From: Duganella sp. BJB480
Lineage (GTDB): Bacteria > Pseudomonadota > Gammaproteobacteria > Burkholderiales > Burkholderiaceae_D
DNA length: 64,000 nucleotides
NCBI GenBank assembly: GCA_003416985.1
Contig: QVIN01000017.1
Coordinates: 50,354-114,353, forward strand
Direction: 5' to 3'
A program made the translations under genes and the position numbers. Positions 1-8,088 of this stretch are shown in pieces (positions within the stretch are counted from its first letter, which is position 1; each line of letters opens with the position of its first letter). The notes beneath the pieces were generated by a model. It worked only from the letters and a program-made list of their open reading frames with translations. It had not been told where the DNA came from and did not search any database.

Positions 1-1331
1 CGGGATAACGGCACATAGATGAATAGTAAGGCGCCGAATAAGAAGTGGTGTGTCCATTCCTCAAAGGAGGACGATTTGCCCGTTGTGAGCTTTTGGAACT
101 CGGCATAGACGTCTGCTGATTTTTTGCGCTGGTGCAGTAACGCAGCCACTACGATTGATGCTTCCGGGAACTTCTCGTCGACAAAGTCCGTTGGCGTTAA
201 TGTGCCTGGGTTATTGCGAACCAAACCCGCATCAATGGTCTCAATCAAGCGCTTTTTGAGGGATGGCTCCTTGAGCACGCCGGCTGCAATTTCACTGATG
301 CTCACCGATGGGAGGACACGCTCCATTACCGACCGCAGTGCAGCGCGATACGATGCATTACCGCGTCGGTCGTTTAGTTTTGCCGGATCGCGCAACAATG
401 TCGGATCAATAGGGTTACCATCCAGAGAGATATTTTCCCTGATGAGTCTGAAGAAGAACAGCTCTGCAGCAAACATTTCAAAGTCATCGCCCTGCTCTTT
501 TTCGATGTCGATCGTACGAAAATCGGCTGGATCTTGAATGTATTCCGGTCCTGTGGTGCGACGATTTGGCATGCCATTGCGTTTCATGGCGACGTGGAAC
601 ACGAGCGGAGGCTGACTGAGCTTTAAAAGCGAGTTGACGAAGACTTGCTGATAATCCAAGAAGCTTTCGTATTCATCGACGAACACAGAGAATACTGATT
701 CCTTCAGATAGGGAAGCGTGTGAATAGTCTCGATTAATGCACCAATAAATGTACGAAGCGGATAGAAAATTGGTGCCGGAATCTCAGACGAGAGGTTGTT
801 GATCCAGCTTGATAATTTAAAGCGCGATTGCTTGATGTGTTTATGCATCGAGCGAAAATCTGTAGGGATAGCCGCATCAAAAGCTGCCAGGGCGGAAAAA
901 TCCAGATCTTCAAGATGCCCGTACTGGTCGGTGCGTTCGGGCGTGCAGTTGATGGTAGTCAGGCAGCCTAGCAATTCATCGGCGACCGATAAGCACAAGG
1001 CATGCTCGAAGGCCCGCTTCCATTGGACGTCATCAATGCCAGAGCCGACGAATGAGCTCAGGAACTGGATGTCGGTACGGATATACAGGCCGATTGTCTC
1101 AAATACCTCAGCAGGGAGTTCAGTGCGGTTTTTTGAGAACTGCGAATGATAAGACCAATAGCGCAGCAGCGTTGTTTTCCCGCAGCCGCGGCCGCCCACA
1201 ATGACATATGGTTTTCTGACATGCATTACCGGCAGCCGGTCGAAATATGGCGGCACTACGAAGTCGCCCCAAAGGTCAGCGCCCATCTCTTCAGCACGAT
1301 TACGGGAAAAAGCTTTGACAAGGCTACTCAT
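1..1331 (-). CDS. ORC/CDC6-like AAA ATPase of a predicted conflict system (partial, runs off left edge)
   Basis: Reading leftward from an ATG at 1331 the frame stays open for about 443 codons to the window edge, so the C-terminus is missing. A Walker A motif GGRGCGKTT lies at residues 46-54 and a Walker B-like FSVFVDEY at about 214-221. This layout resembles the ORC/CDC6-type AAA proteins that accompany PRTase-CE proteins in predicted bacterial conflict systems. It starts 2 bases after the stop of the phosphoribosyltransferase-like gene, so the two are almost certainly co-transcribed and translationally coupled. The role as an NTP-driven sensor or effector switch is inferred from family and context. 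Confidence 0.75.
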   Translation of the reverse strand, partial: MSSLVKAFSRNRAEEMGADLWGDFVVPPYFDRLPVMHVRKPYVIVGGRGCGKTTLLRYWSYHSQFSKNRTELPAEVFETIGLYIRTDIQFLSSFVGSGIDDVQWKRAFEHALCLSVADELLGCLTTINCTPERTDQYGHLEDLDFSALAAFDAAIPTDFRSMHKHIKQSRFKLSSWINNLSSEIPAPIFYPLRTFIGALIETIHTLPYLKESVFSVFVDEYESFLDYQQVFVNSLLKLSQPPLVFHVAMKRNGMPNRRTTGPEYIQDPADFRTIDIEKEQGDDFEMFAAELFFFRLIRENISLDGNPIDPTLLRDPAKLNDRRGNASYRAALRSVMERVLPSVSISEIAAGVLKEPSLKKRLIETIDAGLVRNNPGTLTPTDFVDEKFPEASIVVAALLHQRKKSADVYAEFQKLTTGKSSSFEEWTHHFLFGALLFIYVPLS

Positions 1332-1333
1332 AC

Positions 1334-2227
1334 TTATCGATCCAGAAGGGTTGTCCAGTTTTCGGTTTCATACCAATAAATCGGTAGCGTATTGTTGGGC
1401 GTGCTATGTTCAAATGCATAACACACTCCTTGCTGCTTATAGCCGAAGGGATGAACCTTTCCATTTAGAGGCATCCCAGCTTTTCTAAGCAACTCCAAAT
1501 ATTGTTCTTTCAATTGTGCGGCTACATTCGTCCGATAGCGCGAGTTGAGCCTGGTTCCGTCAAATAGGTGAAAATCGTCCGTAAGCACATCGCCGCAGAT
1601 GATTTCGACAAACGAGAAATCTCGACGAAGTATGTCGATTCCCGATTGATGTGCGGCTGCGACCAGATAAACTATCCTCAACTCTGGTCGATCCTTGTGC
1701 AATTGGCTCAGGTTACTGAGACTGACGAAATCCGAGAACTGGTCGCCGGAACCAAGGAAATCGTCGACGACGATCAGGGTCTTGACGCTCTTCGGTATTT
1801 CCGCGAATCGCTGTGGCCAGGCCAGCCAGTCGTCTTTAATGCGATACATGCGCTGCAGCAGTCGTAGCACGTAAAATCCACTCTTTGTGGGCGGCTGCTC
1901 CAGTGAAATGGCCGGCGCTAGCCGTACCCCGGGATCTTTTGACCTACTTAAAATCCCAACAAGCTCGCGGTCGTGTTGCATGTCGACGCACAATTCGGCG
2001 CATGTCATCAACGTCGACAGCATTGCCTTGAATTGTGGTTTTGATTTGAGGATCAGATTGTCCAGCAGGACCGCTCCAAGCAACTCAGCATCGTATTGTT
2101 CGAACTGGCGAATCCAGTTTGTGAGTCTTGCCTCTTCTACACTTTGCCAGATGCCTGACTGAATGAAATGATGCGCGCGATTGTGTACCTGCGAAATAAA
2201 TAAGCTCGAATCCTGTAACACACTCAT
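1334..2227 (-). CDS. PRTase-CE-type phosphoribosyltransferase-like protein
   Basis: This 297-residue protein carries a PRPP-binding-type signature LIVVDDFLGSGDQFSDF at residues 151-167, matching the hydrophobic-DD-x-x-x-SG loop of type I phosphoribosyltransferases. The N-terminal 100 residues are helical and unlike salvage enzymes. Together with the adjacent AAA ATPase it fits the PRTase-CE family described from comparative genomics as part of nucleotide-centred conflict systems. The start is an ATG preceded by AGGAAG at good spacing. The substrate is unknown; a nucleotide-modifying or nucleotide-releasing activity is an inference. It is first in a two-gene operon. Confidence 0.75.
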   Translation of the reverse strand: MSVLQDSSLFISQVHNRAHHFIQSGIWQSVEEARLTNWIRQFEQYDAELLGAVLLDNLILKSKPQFKAMLSTLMTCAELCVDMQHDRELVGILSRSKDPGVRLAPAISLEQPPTKSGFYVLRLLQRMYRIKDDWLAWPQRFAEIPKSVKTLIVVDDFLGSGDQFSDFVSLSNLSQLHKDRPELRIVYLVAAAHQSGIDILRRDFSFVEIICGDVLTDDFHLFDGTRLNSRYRTNVAAQLKEQYLELLRKAGMPLNGKVHPFGYKQQGVCYAFEHSTPNNTLPIYWYETENWTTLLDR

Positions 2228-2414
2228 GCACTTCCTCGCATTGGTTTCCGACGGCGTTGTTTGCTTGATTATCTTAGCGTCAAATAGAACGGATACATAT
2301 TGAACGAATTATGCTGCTGAAAATGCGTAAAATGTAACAACTATGTGCGTATCGCAATTTTTTGCATAAGCGATAGTTCTTGTTGTCCTGTTAGAACCTC
2401 AATCATCTAGCGGG

Positions 2415-2660
2415 TTAGCTAGAGTCCTTCAACTCTGCCTCCACCTGGCGCAGGATTTCTGAAGGATCTGTACCAAGTGCAGCAGCCAGCTTGAAGATCA
2501 TCCTCAGCGCCGGTTGGTTGATGCCTCGCTCGATCAGGCTGACATAGTTCCGCTCGATCCCGGCCGCAAGAGCAAGTTGCTCCTGTGTTAACCCAGCTTC
2601 CTTGCGAAGCTGGCGAAGAACCCGACCGAATAAGACCAATGGATCCAAAATTTCTCCCAA
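2415..2660 (-). CDS. XRE/Cro-C1 family helix-turn-helix regulator
   Basis: This 81-residue protein is almost entirely an XRE-type HTH: LRKEAGLTQEQLALAAGIE at about 19-37, followed by the recognition-helix segment NYVSLIERGINQP. The only start allowing full length is TTG at 2660, which lies inside a perfect palindrome; an internal TTG at 2648 is also possible and would put the whole operator upstream. It is divergent from the membrane protein gene at 2736. Autoregulation and control of the divergent genes through the intergenic palindromes are inferred from the layout. Confidence 0.85.
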   Translation of the reverse strand: MGEILDPLVLFGRVLRQLRKEAGLTQEQLALAAGIERNYVSLIERGINQPALRMIFKLAAALGTDPSEILRQVEAELKDSS

Positions 2661-2674
2661 TATATTGGGAGAAA
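2651..2674. promoter_or_regulatory. 24-bp perfect palindrome, probable operator of the XRE regulator
   Basis: The half-site TTTCTCCCAATA is followed directly by its exact reverse complement, giving a 24-bp perfect dyad. It overlaps the 5' end of the XRE regulator gene, a common position for an autoregulatory operator. Binding by this regulator is inferred. Confidence 0.6.
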
Positions 2675-2700
2675 TGGTGGCCTCACAGTATCATTAAGTC

Positions 2701-2718
2701 TTCACAGTATATTGTGAA
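2701..2718. promoter_or_regulatory. Second dyad (TTCACA-N6-TGTGAA), candidate operator/-10 region
   Basis: TTCACAGTATATTGTGAA is a near-perfect inverted repeat with 6-bp perfect arms. It contains TATATT, a plausible -10 element for the rightward gene at 2736. A partial direct copy (TCACAGTAT) lies just upstream at 2683-2691. A bound repressor here would block the rightward transcript. Confidence 0.45.
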
Positions 2719-2735
2719 TTTTTAAGGAAAATACA

Positions 2736-3146
2736 ATGACGGCAAGCGATTGGGTTTGGTACTTCGTGATGTATGGAGGCGGGGGAGCGCTAGTTTTATG
2801 GATTATTTGGGCGTTTATCCGGCATGATCTGGCGCAGCGGCGCCTCCTTGCAGAGCTCCTTGCTGGTGGTTTTAGGGTTGATCATCGAGTCGGCAGCACA
2901 ACCGTCGTGGTTTTTGATGACACCCTCCGTGAGATGGCGATCATCGTCGGGCCAATGTTGCACCGTTACTCTTATGCCCAGATCGATGGCTGGACTTATG
3001 AGTACCTCGACCGAAACGGTAGACAGATTCGAAACAAGCTCGTGATCACCGTGCTCGACACCCAACATCCCCGGCATGAAATTGACGTCTCCGCAACAGA
3101 GGCCAAGTTGTGGCTTGCCAAGATGCGCGCTATTCTGGTCCAGTAA
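2736..3146 (+). CDS. Small membrane-anchored protein of unknown function
   Basis: This 136-residue protein has one clear membrane segment near the N-terminus (WYFVMYGGGGALVLWIIWAF, about 8-27). A soluble domain rich in beta-strand-like stretches follows (DHRVGSTTVVVFDD, YSYAQIDGWTYEYLD, NKLVITVLD). It starts at ATG with AAGGA 7 bases upstream. No family is recognised. The metallophosphoesterase gene begins 28 bases downstream on the same strand, so the two probably form an operon controlled by the divergent XRE protein. Confidence 0.7.
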   Translation: MTASDWVWYFVMYGGGGALVLWIIWAFIRHDLAQRRLLAELLAGGFRVDHRVGSTTVVVFDDTLREMAIIVGPMLHRYSYAQIDGWTYEYLDRNGRQIRNKLVITVLDTQHPRHEIDVSATEAKLWLAKMRAILVQ

Positions 3147-3174
3147 TTCTACGTACCTGATCGGTCTCGTCATC

Positions 3175-3957
3175 ATGCGCCTACTCATTCTCTCTGACCT
3201 ACATCGCGAATTCTGGAAGAAGTACCAGGTTACATTCGCACTCGCCGAAAGCTCGCCGGACGTCGTTATCCTGGCTGGCGATATCGATACAAGTGGTGTG
3301 CGGGCGGTGCAATGGGCGGCTGAGGCGTTCCATGGTACTCCTGTTATCTACGTACATGGCAATCATGAGGGTTACGGCCATAACCTCGATGACGAAATTG
3401 AGAAGATCAGGGCAGCTGGTGTCGCCACCGACAATGTCAAGTTTCTCGATTGCGATGAGCATGTCGTCGGCAATGTACGCTTTCTGGGCGCCGCCCTATG
3501 GACGGACTTCAAGTTATTCGGTGATGACCGGCGATACTTTGCCATGACAAAGTCGGAAGAAGTGATGACGGACTACCGCCGCATCAGACTTGCCAGCAAA
3601 GGGTATGGCAAGCTGCGAGCGAAGGATACGGCGTTTTTTCACGAGAAGCATAAAAGGTGGATCGCTGAGAAGCTTGACGAGTCGCACGCAGGACCAACTG
3701 TGGTAGTCACCCACATGGCGCCCTCCATGCAATCGGTACCAGGCCAGTACGCGAACGATCTAACTTCGTCTGCTTACGCATCGAACCTGGACGATGTGGC
3801 CTCGAAGGCGAATCTATGGGTGCATGGGCATATGCACGAATCTTTCGACTATAGGATTGGCCAGTGCCGCGTAGTGTGCAATCCCTTCGGATACATGGCT
3901 AAGGATGGAAGCCCAGAAAATGAAAGCTTTAACGCGAGCCTTATTGTTGAAATTTGA
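3175..3957 (+). CDS. Calcineurin-like metallophosphoesterase
   Basis: The ATG at 3175 gives a 260-residue protein that begins directly with the first metal-binding motif (LSDLHREF, Asp8 and His10). The order of the remaining motifs is complete: AGDIDT, HGNHE, VTHMAPS and the C-terminal HGHMHES, which together supply the two-metal site of the superfamily. The substrate cannot be told; relatives act on nucleotides, phosphoproteins or phosphodiesters. An in-frame extension back to 3076 exists but overlaps the upstream gene and lacks the family start. Confidence 0.85.
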   Translation: MRLLILSDLHREFWKKYQVTFALAESSPDVVILAGDIDTSGVRAVQWAAEAFHGTPVIYVHGNHEGYGHNLDDEIEKIRAAGVATDNVKFLDCDEHVVGNVRFLGAALWTDFKLFGDDRRYFAMTKSEEVMTDYRRIRLASKGYGKLRAKDTAFFHEKHKRWIAEKLDESHAGPTVVVTHMAPSMQSVPGQYANDLTSSAYASNLDDVASKANLWVHGHMHESFDYRIGQCRVVCNPFGYMAKDGSPENESFNASLIVEI

Positions 3958-4094
3958 CGATCGTCGGTAAGCAGAGAGATCGTCACCGATTTCTAATCAG
4001 CCTTAGCTTCCGTAGTTGAATCCTATTTCGCGTCCTACTGATCCCGGCGGTATCCGACCAGAGAACGCCTTCGCCAAAATTGTCGGAGTGATTG

Positions 4095-4401
4095 AAAAGC
4101 TCTAAGCCTAGGTCGAAAACGAGCGGACCGACTGGCGCGACTGCAGCCACCGTCGTGTGCAACGGGCATCGGTTCTATTGGGAACACCTGGGTATGCTGG
4201 ACAGGCGGGACTACGCTTCTGACTGGCGTCGACGCGTGGCAGGGTATCGTGCGGACGGTCTTGCAGGAGTGCTGATTACCACCGATGACCTCGGGGGGGC
4301 TGAGCAATTCGCGTATCAGTTCGGTTATCGACGACCTTGTGAAGGGAACGCTTCAGGGCGACGGTGGCACCGAATTCTCTGACCATCACTATCGTCTGTG
4401 A
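4095..4401 (+). pseudogene. Remnant of a helicase-type protein C-terminus, frameshifted
   Basis: One frame reads CNGHRFYWEHLGMLDRRDY then GYRADGLAGVLITTDD. This resembles the YWEHLGMLDDPEY...LITTxD tail, a nuclease-like end found on large bacterial helicases. After a run of seven G at 4293-4299 the matching continuation (GGLSNSRISSVIDDLV) is found in the next frame, ending at a TGA at 4399-4401. The rest of the gene is absent upstream, so this is the scar of a lost helicase or restriction-type gene. The family identity comes from memory of the motif. Confidence 0.5.
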
Positions 4402-4454
4402 TGGCCGAGGTTTCACAGGTATCGTAGGCCAACTGCCCAGACCCGTGGAAGTGG

Positions 4455-4937
4455 CTAGCCCACGATAGTCAGTGGTAGGTTTTGGTTCCGATACTTTTTT
4501 CTGATGGACATGAGAAGATCCAGCTTCGCGCGACGATAAAGGCGCTGCCGGAGTGCTTCAGGGATATGCTTATGCCAGCCTGGAATGGGAATCATCTGTT
4601 CGATGGTTTTTTTGTCGAACCGGATGGCAATCATCCGTAGCATATTGGGTTGCGAGCCGCCTCGTATAAAGCACCGCCAGGGGAATTGATTATGGAGCTG
4701 GTTGGCGGATAAAGGTGGGGGCGTACTCGGATTGGTTGCTACCACCGGTCCGGCCCATTCTAAGATGAGCCTTGCTCCGCGGTTTTCGATGTTCTGCCCC
4801 AAGTTAAAGCCTGGCTGAAAGGCGAAACAATTTAGTCCATTGTCTAGATTTAATGGATTGATGGATGCCGGTCTAAATTGACCTGAATCCATGATGCATT
4901 TTGCGAAAAACGGTCCAGTGATGTGATATATCCGCAT
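4455..4937 (-). CDS. Unknown protein with an N-terminal YHIT...DSG motif
   Basis: From ATG at 4937 the product is 160 residues starting MRIYHITGPFFAKCIMDSG, followed by LNLDNGLNCFAFQPG and a basic C-terminus (RRAKLDLLMSIRKKYRNQN). The opening H-x-T and the spacing to D-S-G recall the start of DarT-like or ADP-ribosyltransferase-fold toxins, but the other catalytic residues cannot be verified by eye. An upstream in-frame TTG at 4991 would add 18 residues. The gene is isolated between a helicase remnant and an IS66 remnant, so it may be accessory cargo. Confidence 0.5.
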   Translation of the reverse strand: MRIYHITGPFFAKCIMDSGQFRPASINPLNLDNGLNCFAFQPGFNLGQNIENRGARLILEWAGPVVATNPSTPPPLSANQLHNQFPWRCFIRGGSQPNMLRMIAIRFDKKTIEQMIPIPGWHKHIPEALRQRLYRRAKLDLLMSIRKKYRNQNLPLTIVG

Positions 4938-5211
4938 GTTCCCAACTATTGCTCGATTGCGATCAGGGCTAAATAGTCCCCCTGTTACCAATTTTATTAT
5001 TGTAACATTGCTTAAACGTTGGGCTCTTGGAAAAATCGTTCATCAGAAGCTGAACTTACCCACGTTTGGATAGCCATTGCCCAGAATGTTGAAGTGTTGC
5101 TCAGCAGCGGGCTGGCTGCTGACTACTCGTGATATTTAGCAGGAATTGCCAAATCAGTTCAACCATTATGGGGGCAATTGCGAATGAAGCTGCACAACAA
5201 AGCGCCACAAA

Positions 5212-5964
5212 AGTTCAGTGCAACGGAGGGTACCGGAGCCAACAAGACGCTCCCCAGCAAATTGTTTTGTTTGACTACCAGATGACCCGAGGTGGAGAAC
5301 ATCCGCGCCGGTTCCTTAAGATCGGACAGGATGGGCACTCTCGGGATACATCCACGTGGACGGCTATGCTGGTTACAACGGACTGGATGGCACCGTTCGG
5401 GTAGGCTGTATGGCGCACGTCCGCCGGAAGTTTGCTGAAGTCATCAAGTTGCTGCCAGTAGGTATCACGGGAAGCCCGACCCAGATCGCAAATGACCTCA
5501 TCGGCAAGCTCTACGAAGTTGAGCGCCGGATCAAGGGACTGGACCACCATGTCCGACACAAGGTGCGGACGGAAGAAAGCGTACCGATCCTGCAAAAGCT
5601 CAAGGGCTGGTTGGACAAGACATATCCGACAGTGGCTCCGAAATCGGCGCTTGGCCGGGCTATGAGCTATGCATTGGATCAGTGGACGGAAGTCAGCCGG
5701 CTTGTTGAGGACGGCCGCCTGTCCATCGATAACAATATCGCGGAGCGCGATATCAAATCAGTCGCCATCGGTCGGAAAAACTGGATGTTCGCGGACAGTA
5801 TGGAAGGCATGCGCGCCAGCGCAACCATGTACAGCCTCGTTGCGACAGCAAAGGCCAATGGGCTCAACCCGTTTGAGTATCTGCGATATGTGTTCGAGAC
5901 GATGCCGAAGCTGAAGACTGCCGACGAACCTGAATCGCTGTTACCATGGAATATGCCGCGATAG
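5212..5964 (+). pseudogene. IS66-family transposase remnant (C-terminal part, frameshifted)
   Basis: A first frame carries the IS66 core VLFDYQMTRGGEHPRRFL (to about 5325). A second frame then continues with SGYIHVDGYAGYNGL, GCMAHVRRKFAEV and the DDE-end region IDNNIAERDIKSVAIGRKNW through to the conserved IS66 C-terminal tail (NPFEYLRYVF). The frame change falls between about 5323 and 5340. The N-terminal half and the accessory IS66 orfs are missing, so the element is dead. The catalytic Glu is retained in NNIAERD. Confidence 0.85.
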
Positions 5965-5999
5965 GGTTGATGAACCCCGTATAAACCGGATTAAGGGCG

Positions 6000-6476
6000 A
6001 TGATGTTTGAACTGACACGTCAGGAATGGTTGTCACTGGCAGGCCCCAGCTTAGCGGCAGTTGTCGCTGTAGTCGGATGGCTGATTGCCCACCGGCTTAC
6101 TGTTTCACGAGACCTATCCAATAAGAGACGCGATCTAATCGCTGCGTTCTTGCTGGAGGCATATCGCCGCTTGGAAGCAGCATCAAACCGCGAGGATAAG
6201 ACCGAAGACCAAGCAATAGCTTTTGAGTCTGCCATCGCAGATATCCAACTTCTGGGTACGGTCGGTGAGATAGAGGCTATTTCTAGCTGGCTTGATGCGC
6301 ACCTCGAAAAGAGCATCGATCAGATTTTGAAGCAGCAGCGTGACGACTTGCGGCAAGAGCTGGGGCTCCAACCTATCAATTCAGCTCCGCGATTCTTCCG
6401 TTTCACGCGCGAGTATGGTAGTGGTGATTGGCAAGGTTATCCCGTTGCCCGGACAGCGACAGTCCGAGTGGACTGA
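6000..6476 (+). CDS. Small membrane-anchored helical protein
   Basis: This 158-residue protein has one transmembrane helix near the N-terminus (GPSLAAVVAVVGWLIAHRL, about 14-32). A charged helical cytoplasmic part follows (RDLSNKRRDLIAAFLLEAYRR and an acidic stretch). No family is recognised. The next gene starts 41 bases after its stop and all neighbours to 10.3 kb run the same way, which suggests a shared transcript. Such membrane-tethered helical proteins often partner with abortive-infection factors, but that is inference. Confidence 0.7.
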   Translation: MMFELTRQEWLSLAGPSLAAVVAVVGWLIAHRLTVSRDLSNKRRDLIAAFLLEAYRRLEAASNREDKTEDQAIAFESAIADIQLLGTVGEIEAISSWLDAHLEKSIDQILKQQRDDLRQELGLQPINSAPRFFRFTREYGSGDWQGYPVARTATVRVD

Positions 6477-6517
6477 AACTAAAATCGTCGGAAAGAAAGC
6501 GACGACATGGACCAAAA

Positions 6518-7297
6518 ATGAATGAGCTCGACCTGATCAAATCCATTCCACCGGAGGTTGCCAAAGCAGCCTACCATGACGCCGTATCACCGGCTCTAAA
6601 GGAAACGGGGAAAATAGGTGAGGACTTAGTGAAGACGGTTCGTCTAGTCCTCTTTCCCTTACAATATGCCGCAACTCTTCAAGATCGGCTGGCAAGGCAT
6701 TTTCAGAAGTCCATCGAGCGGGTTCCAGAGGAGCGACGGGTCGCGCCAGTGGAGTCACTAGCGCTGCCGATTACCGAGCAGCTCAGATTTCACGACGAAA
6801 AGAGCGTTGTCGGAGATATGTTCGTTAGCCTTCTGGCACGGGCAATGGATAAGGAACGCGTCGGCGAAGCGCACCCGGCGTTTGTACAGATCGTTAGCCA
6901 GCTTGCCCCCGATGAAGCCGTACTGATCCGGCAAATTGCTGGAGCCCAGCCGTCTGCATATATGCGACCACAGAAGAAGGGAGTCGCCGTTCTTTTAACG
7001 GACGAACGAGAGGCGCTGATTGGCGCTTCTGGTATGTCGGAAGATCAGAAGCGCTACCTGCAATCCGTGACGGTGCGTCCGGAAGTATTAGCGCAACCTG
7101 AATTGGTCTACACGTATATCGAGCATTTGGTGTCCTTGGGAATTGTCTCTTACACCAACGAGCCTTGGGATGCCGAGTTCAAAAACGCAAACGCATCCGG
7201 CTTTGATTTTTGGTTCGTCGCCCTAAATGGTCTTGGCGAGCTGTTTCATCGCGCCTGCCTGTCTGACGATAAAGAAACCATAGCACCAACCCTATAG
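6518..7297 (+). CDS. Abi-alpha (DUF4393)-like protein
   Basis: The start at 6518 gives a 259-residue protein. An N-terminal helical stretch EVAKAAYHDAVSPALKETGK is followed by PLQYAATLQDRLARHFQ and the segment VGDMFVSLLARAMDKER...HPAFVQIVSQLAPDEA, which is characteristic of the Abi-alpha / DUF4393 family. The C-terminal part (LVSLGIVSY and following) resembles the winged-helix-like end of that family. Members are linked to abortive phage infection. No catalytic motif is visible. It is second in a rightward run of small genes. Confidence 0.65.
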   Translation: MNELDLIKSIPPEVAKAAYHDAVSPALKETGKIGEDLVKTVRLVLFPLQYAATLQDRLARHFQKSIERVPEERRVAPVESLALPITEQLRFHDEKSVVGDMFVSLLARAMDKERVGEAHPAFVQIVSQLAPDEAVLIRQIAGAQPSAYMRPQKKGVAVLLTDEREALIGASGMSEDQKRYLQSVTVRPEVLAQPELVYTYIEHLVSLGIVSYTNEPWDAEFKNANASGFDFWFVALNGLGELFHRACLSDDKETIAPTL

Positions 7298-7313
7298 AAA
7301 TAAATCGGAAAAA

Positions 7314-7760
7314 ATGGCATTTCAAAGACAAGACGCCGAAGCATTAGAGATCGGTCGGGAACGCGGCCTCGTCCACACGAGCATCAGCAGCACTCAGCAT
7401 GGATGGAACGAAACTATCTACAAAGTCGAGTTCGGGCCTCATATCAAGCCTGATCTGACTGGTGGCGAGTTCAAAGCGATGCTGGAGGCGCTACTGCGGT
7501 TCAGTGGTTCACATTTAACAGTGATATGGATCGACATAACGACAGAAGTAGTGCATGAAGTTGTGATCGAAGCGATCGAGCGACTATGGCATTGCGAGCC
7601 GAAGCTCTACGTCACCATGGGGGAGCGGGCATTACATGCTCCGGCGAATCCATTGCCAGATCGATTGCAAGCTGCGGTCGAAAAGTCGGCATCCAACGGT
7701 AACATGTGGCACCCGGCATTACAGACCCAAGTCGACGGAAAACCTTCATATGGTCGTTGA
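7314..7760 (+). CDS. Hypothetical protein, 148 residues
   Basis: The ATG start lies 16 bases after the upstream Abi-alpha-like gene. The protein is soluble, with alternating strands and helices (TIYKVEFGPHIKPDLT, LTVIWIDITTEVVHEVVIEAIERLW). No signal peptide, membrane segment or known motif is visible. Collinearity and tight spacing suggest it belongs to the same transcription unit as the Abi-alpha-like gene. Confidence 0.6.
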   Translation: MAFQRQDAEALEIGRERGLVHTSISSTQHGWNETIYKVEFGPHIKPDLTGGEFKAMLEALLRFSGSHLTVIWIDITTEVVHEVVIEAIERLWHCEPKLYVTMGERALHAPANPLPDRLQAAVEKSASNGNMWHPALQTQVDGKPSYGR

Positions 7761-7801
7761 GAGTCGGTGGCGGCGGCCGTGATAAGCAGATGGGGAAAAT
7801 T

Positions 7802-8050
7802 ATGTCATCAAACAGTCAATTCACTATCGGACATGTTGAGCACATCGTGCAGAAAAGCAAGGAGATTGGTAGCGACGCCCTTACCGTTGTCGGCGTTCGG
7901 TCCGCCGAGATTTCCTGCGCTTGTGGTCACCATTGGATGGCCAGCGATGGGAACGGTTTGCGCAATGGCGTGATGGGTGGGCCTGTGGTCACGTGCCCAT
8001 CGTGTGGCGCGTCAGAGCAGGTGCACATCCGACTGTTCCGTGTACCTTAG
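7802..8050 (+). CDS. Small zinc-ribbon protein
   Basis: The ATG at 7802 is preceded by GGGGA at ideal spacing and gives an 82-residue protein; an upstream in-frame ATG at 7790 lacks a ribosome site. Two cysteine knuckles, ISCACGHHW and VTCPSCGAS, form a C-x-C...C-x2-C ribbon likely to bind zinc. Function is unknown; such ribbons often bind nucleic acid or act as adaptors. It lies 41 bases after the preceding gene in the same orientation. Confidence 0.6.
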   Translation: MSSNSQFTIGHVEHIVQKSKEIGSDALTVVGVRSAEISCACGHHWMASDGNGLRNGVMGGPVVTCPSCGASEQVHIRLFRVP

Positions 8051-8088
8051 GAAGAGTGCCTATTAGCTGATCAGAAAACAGGCAGGAA

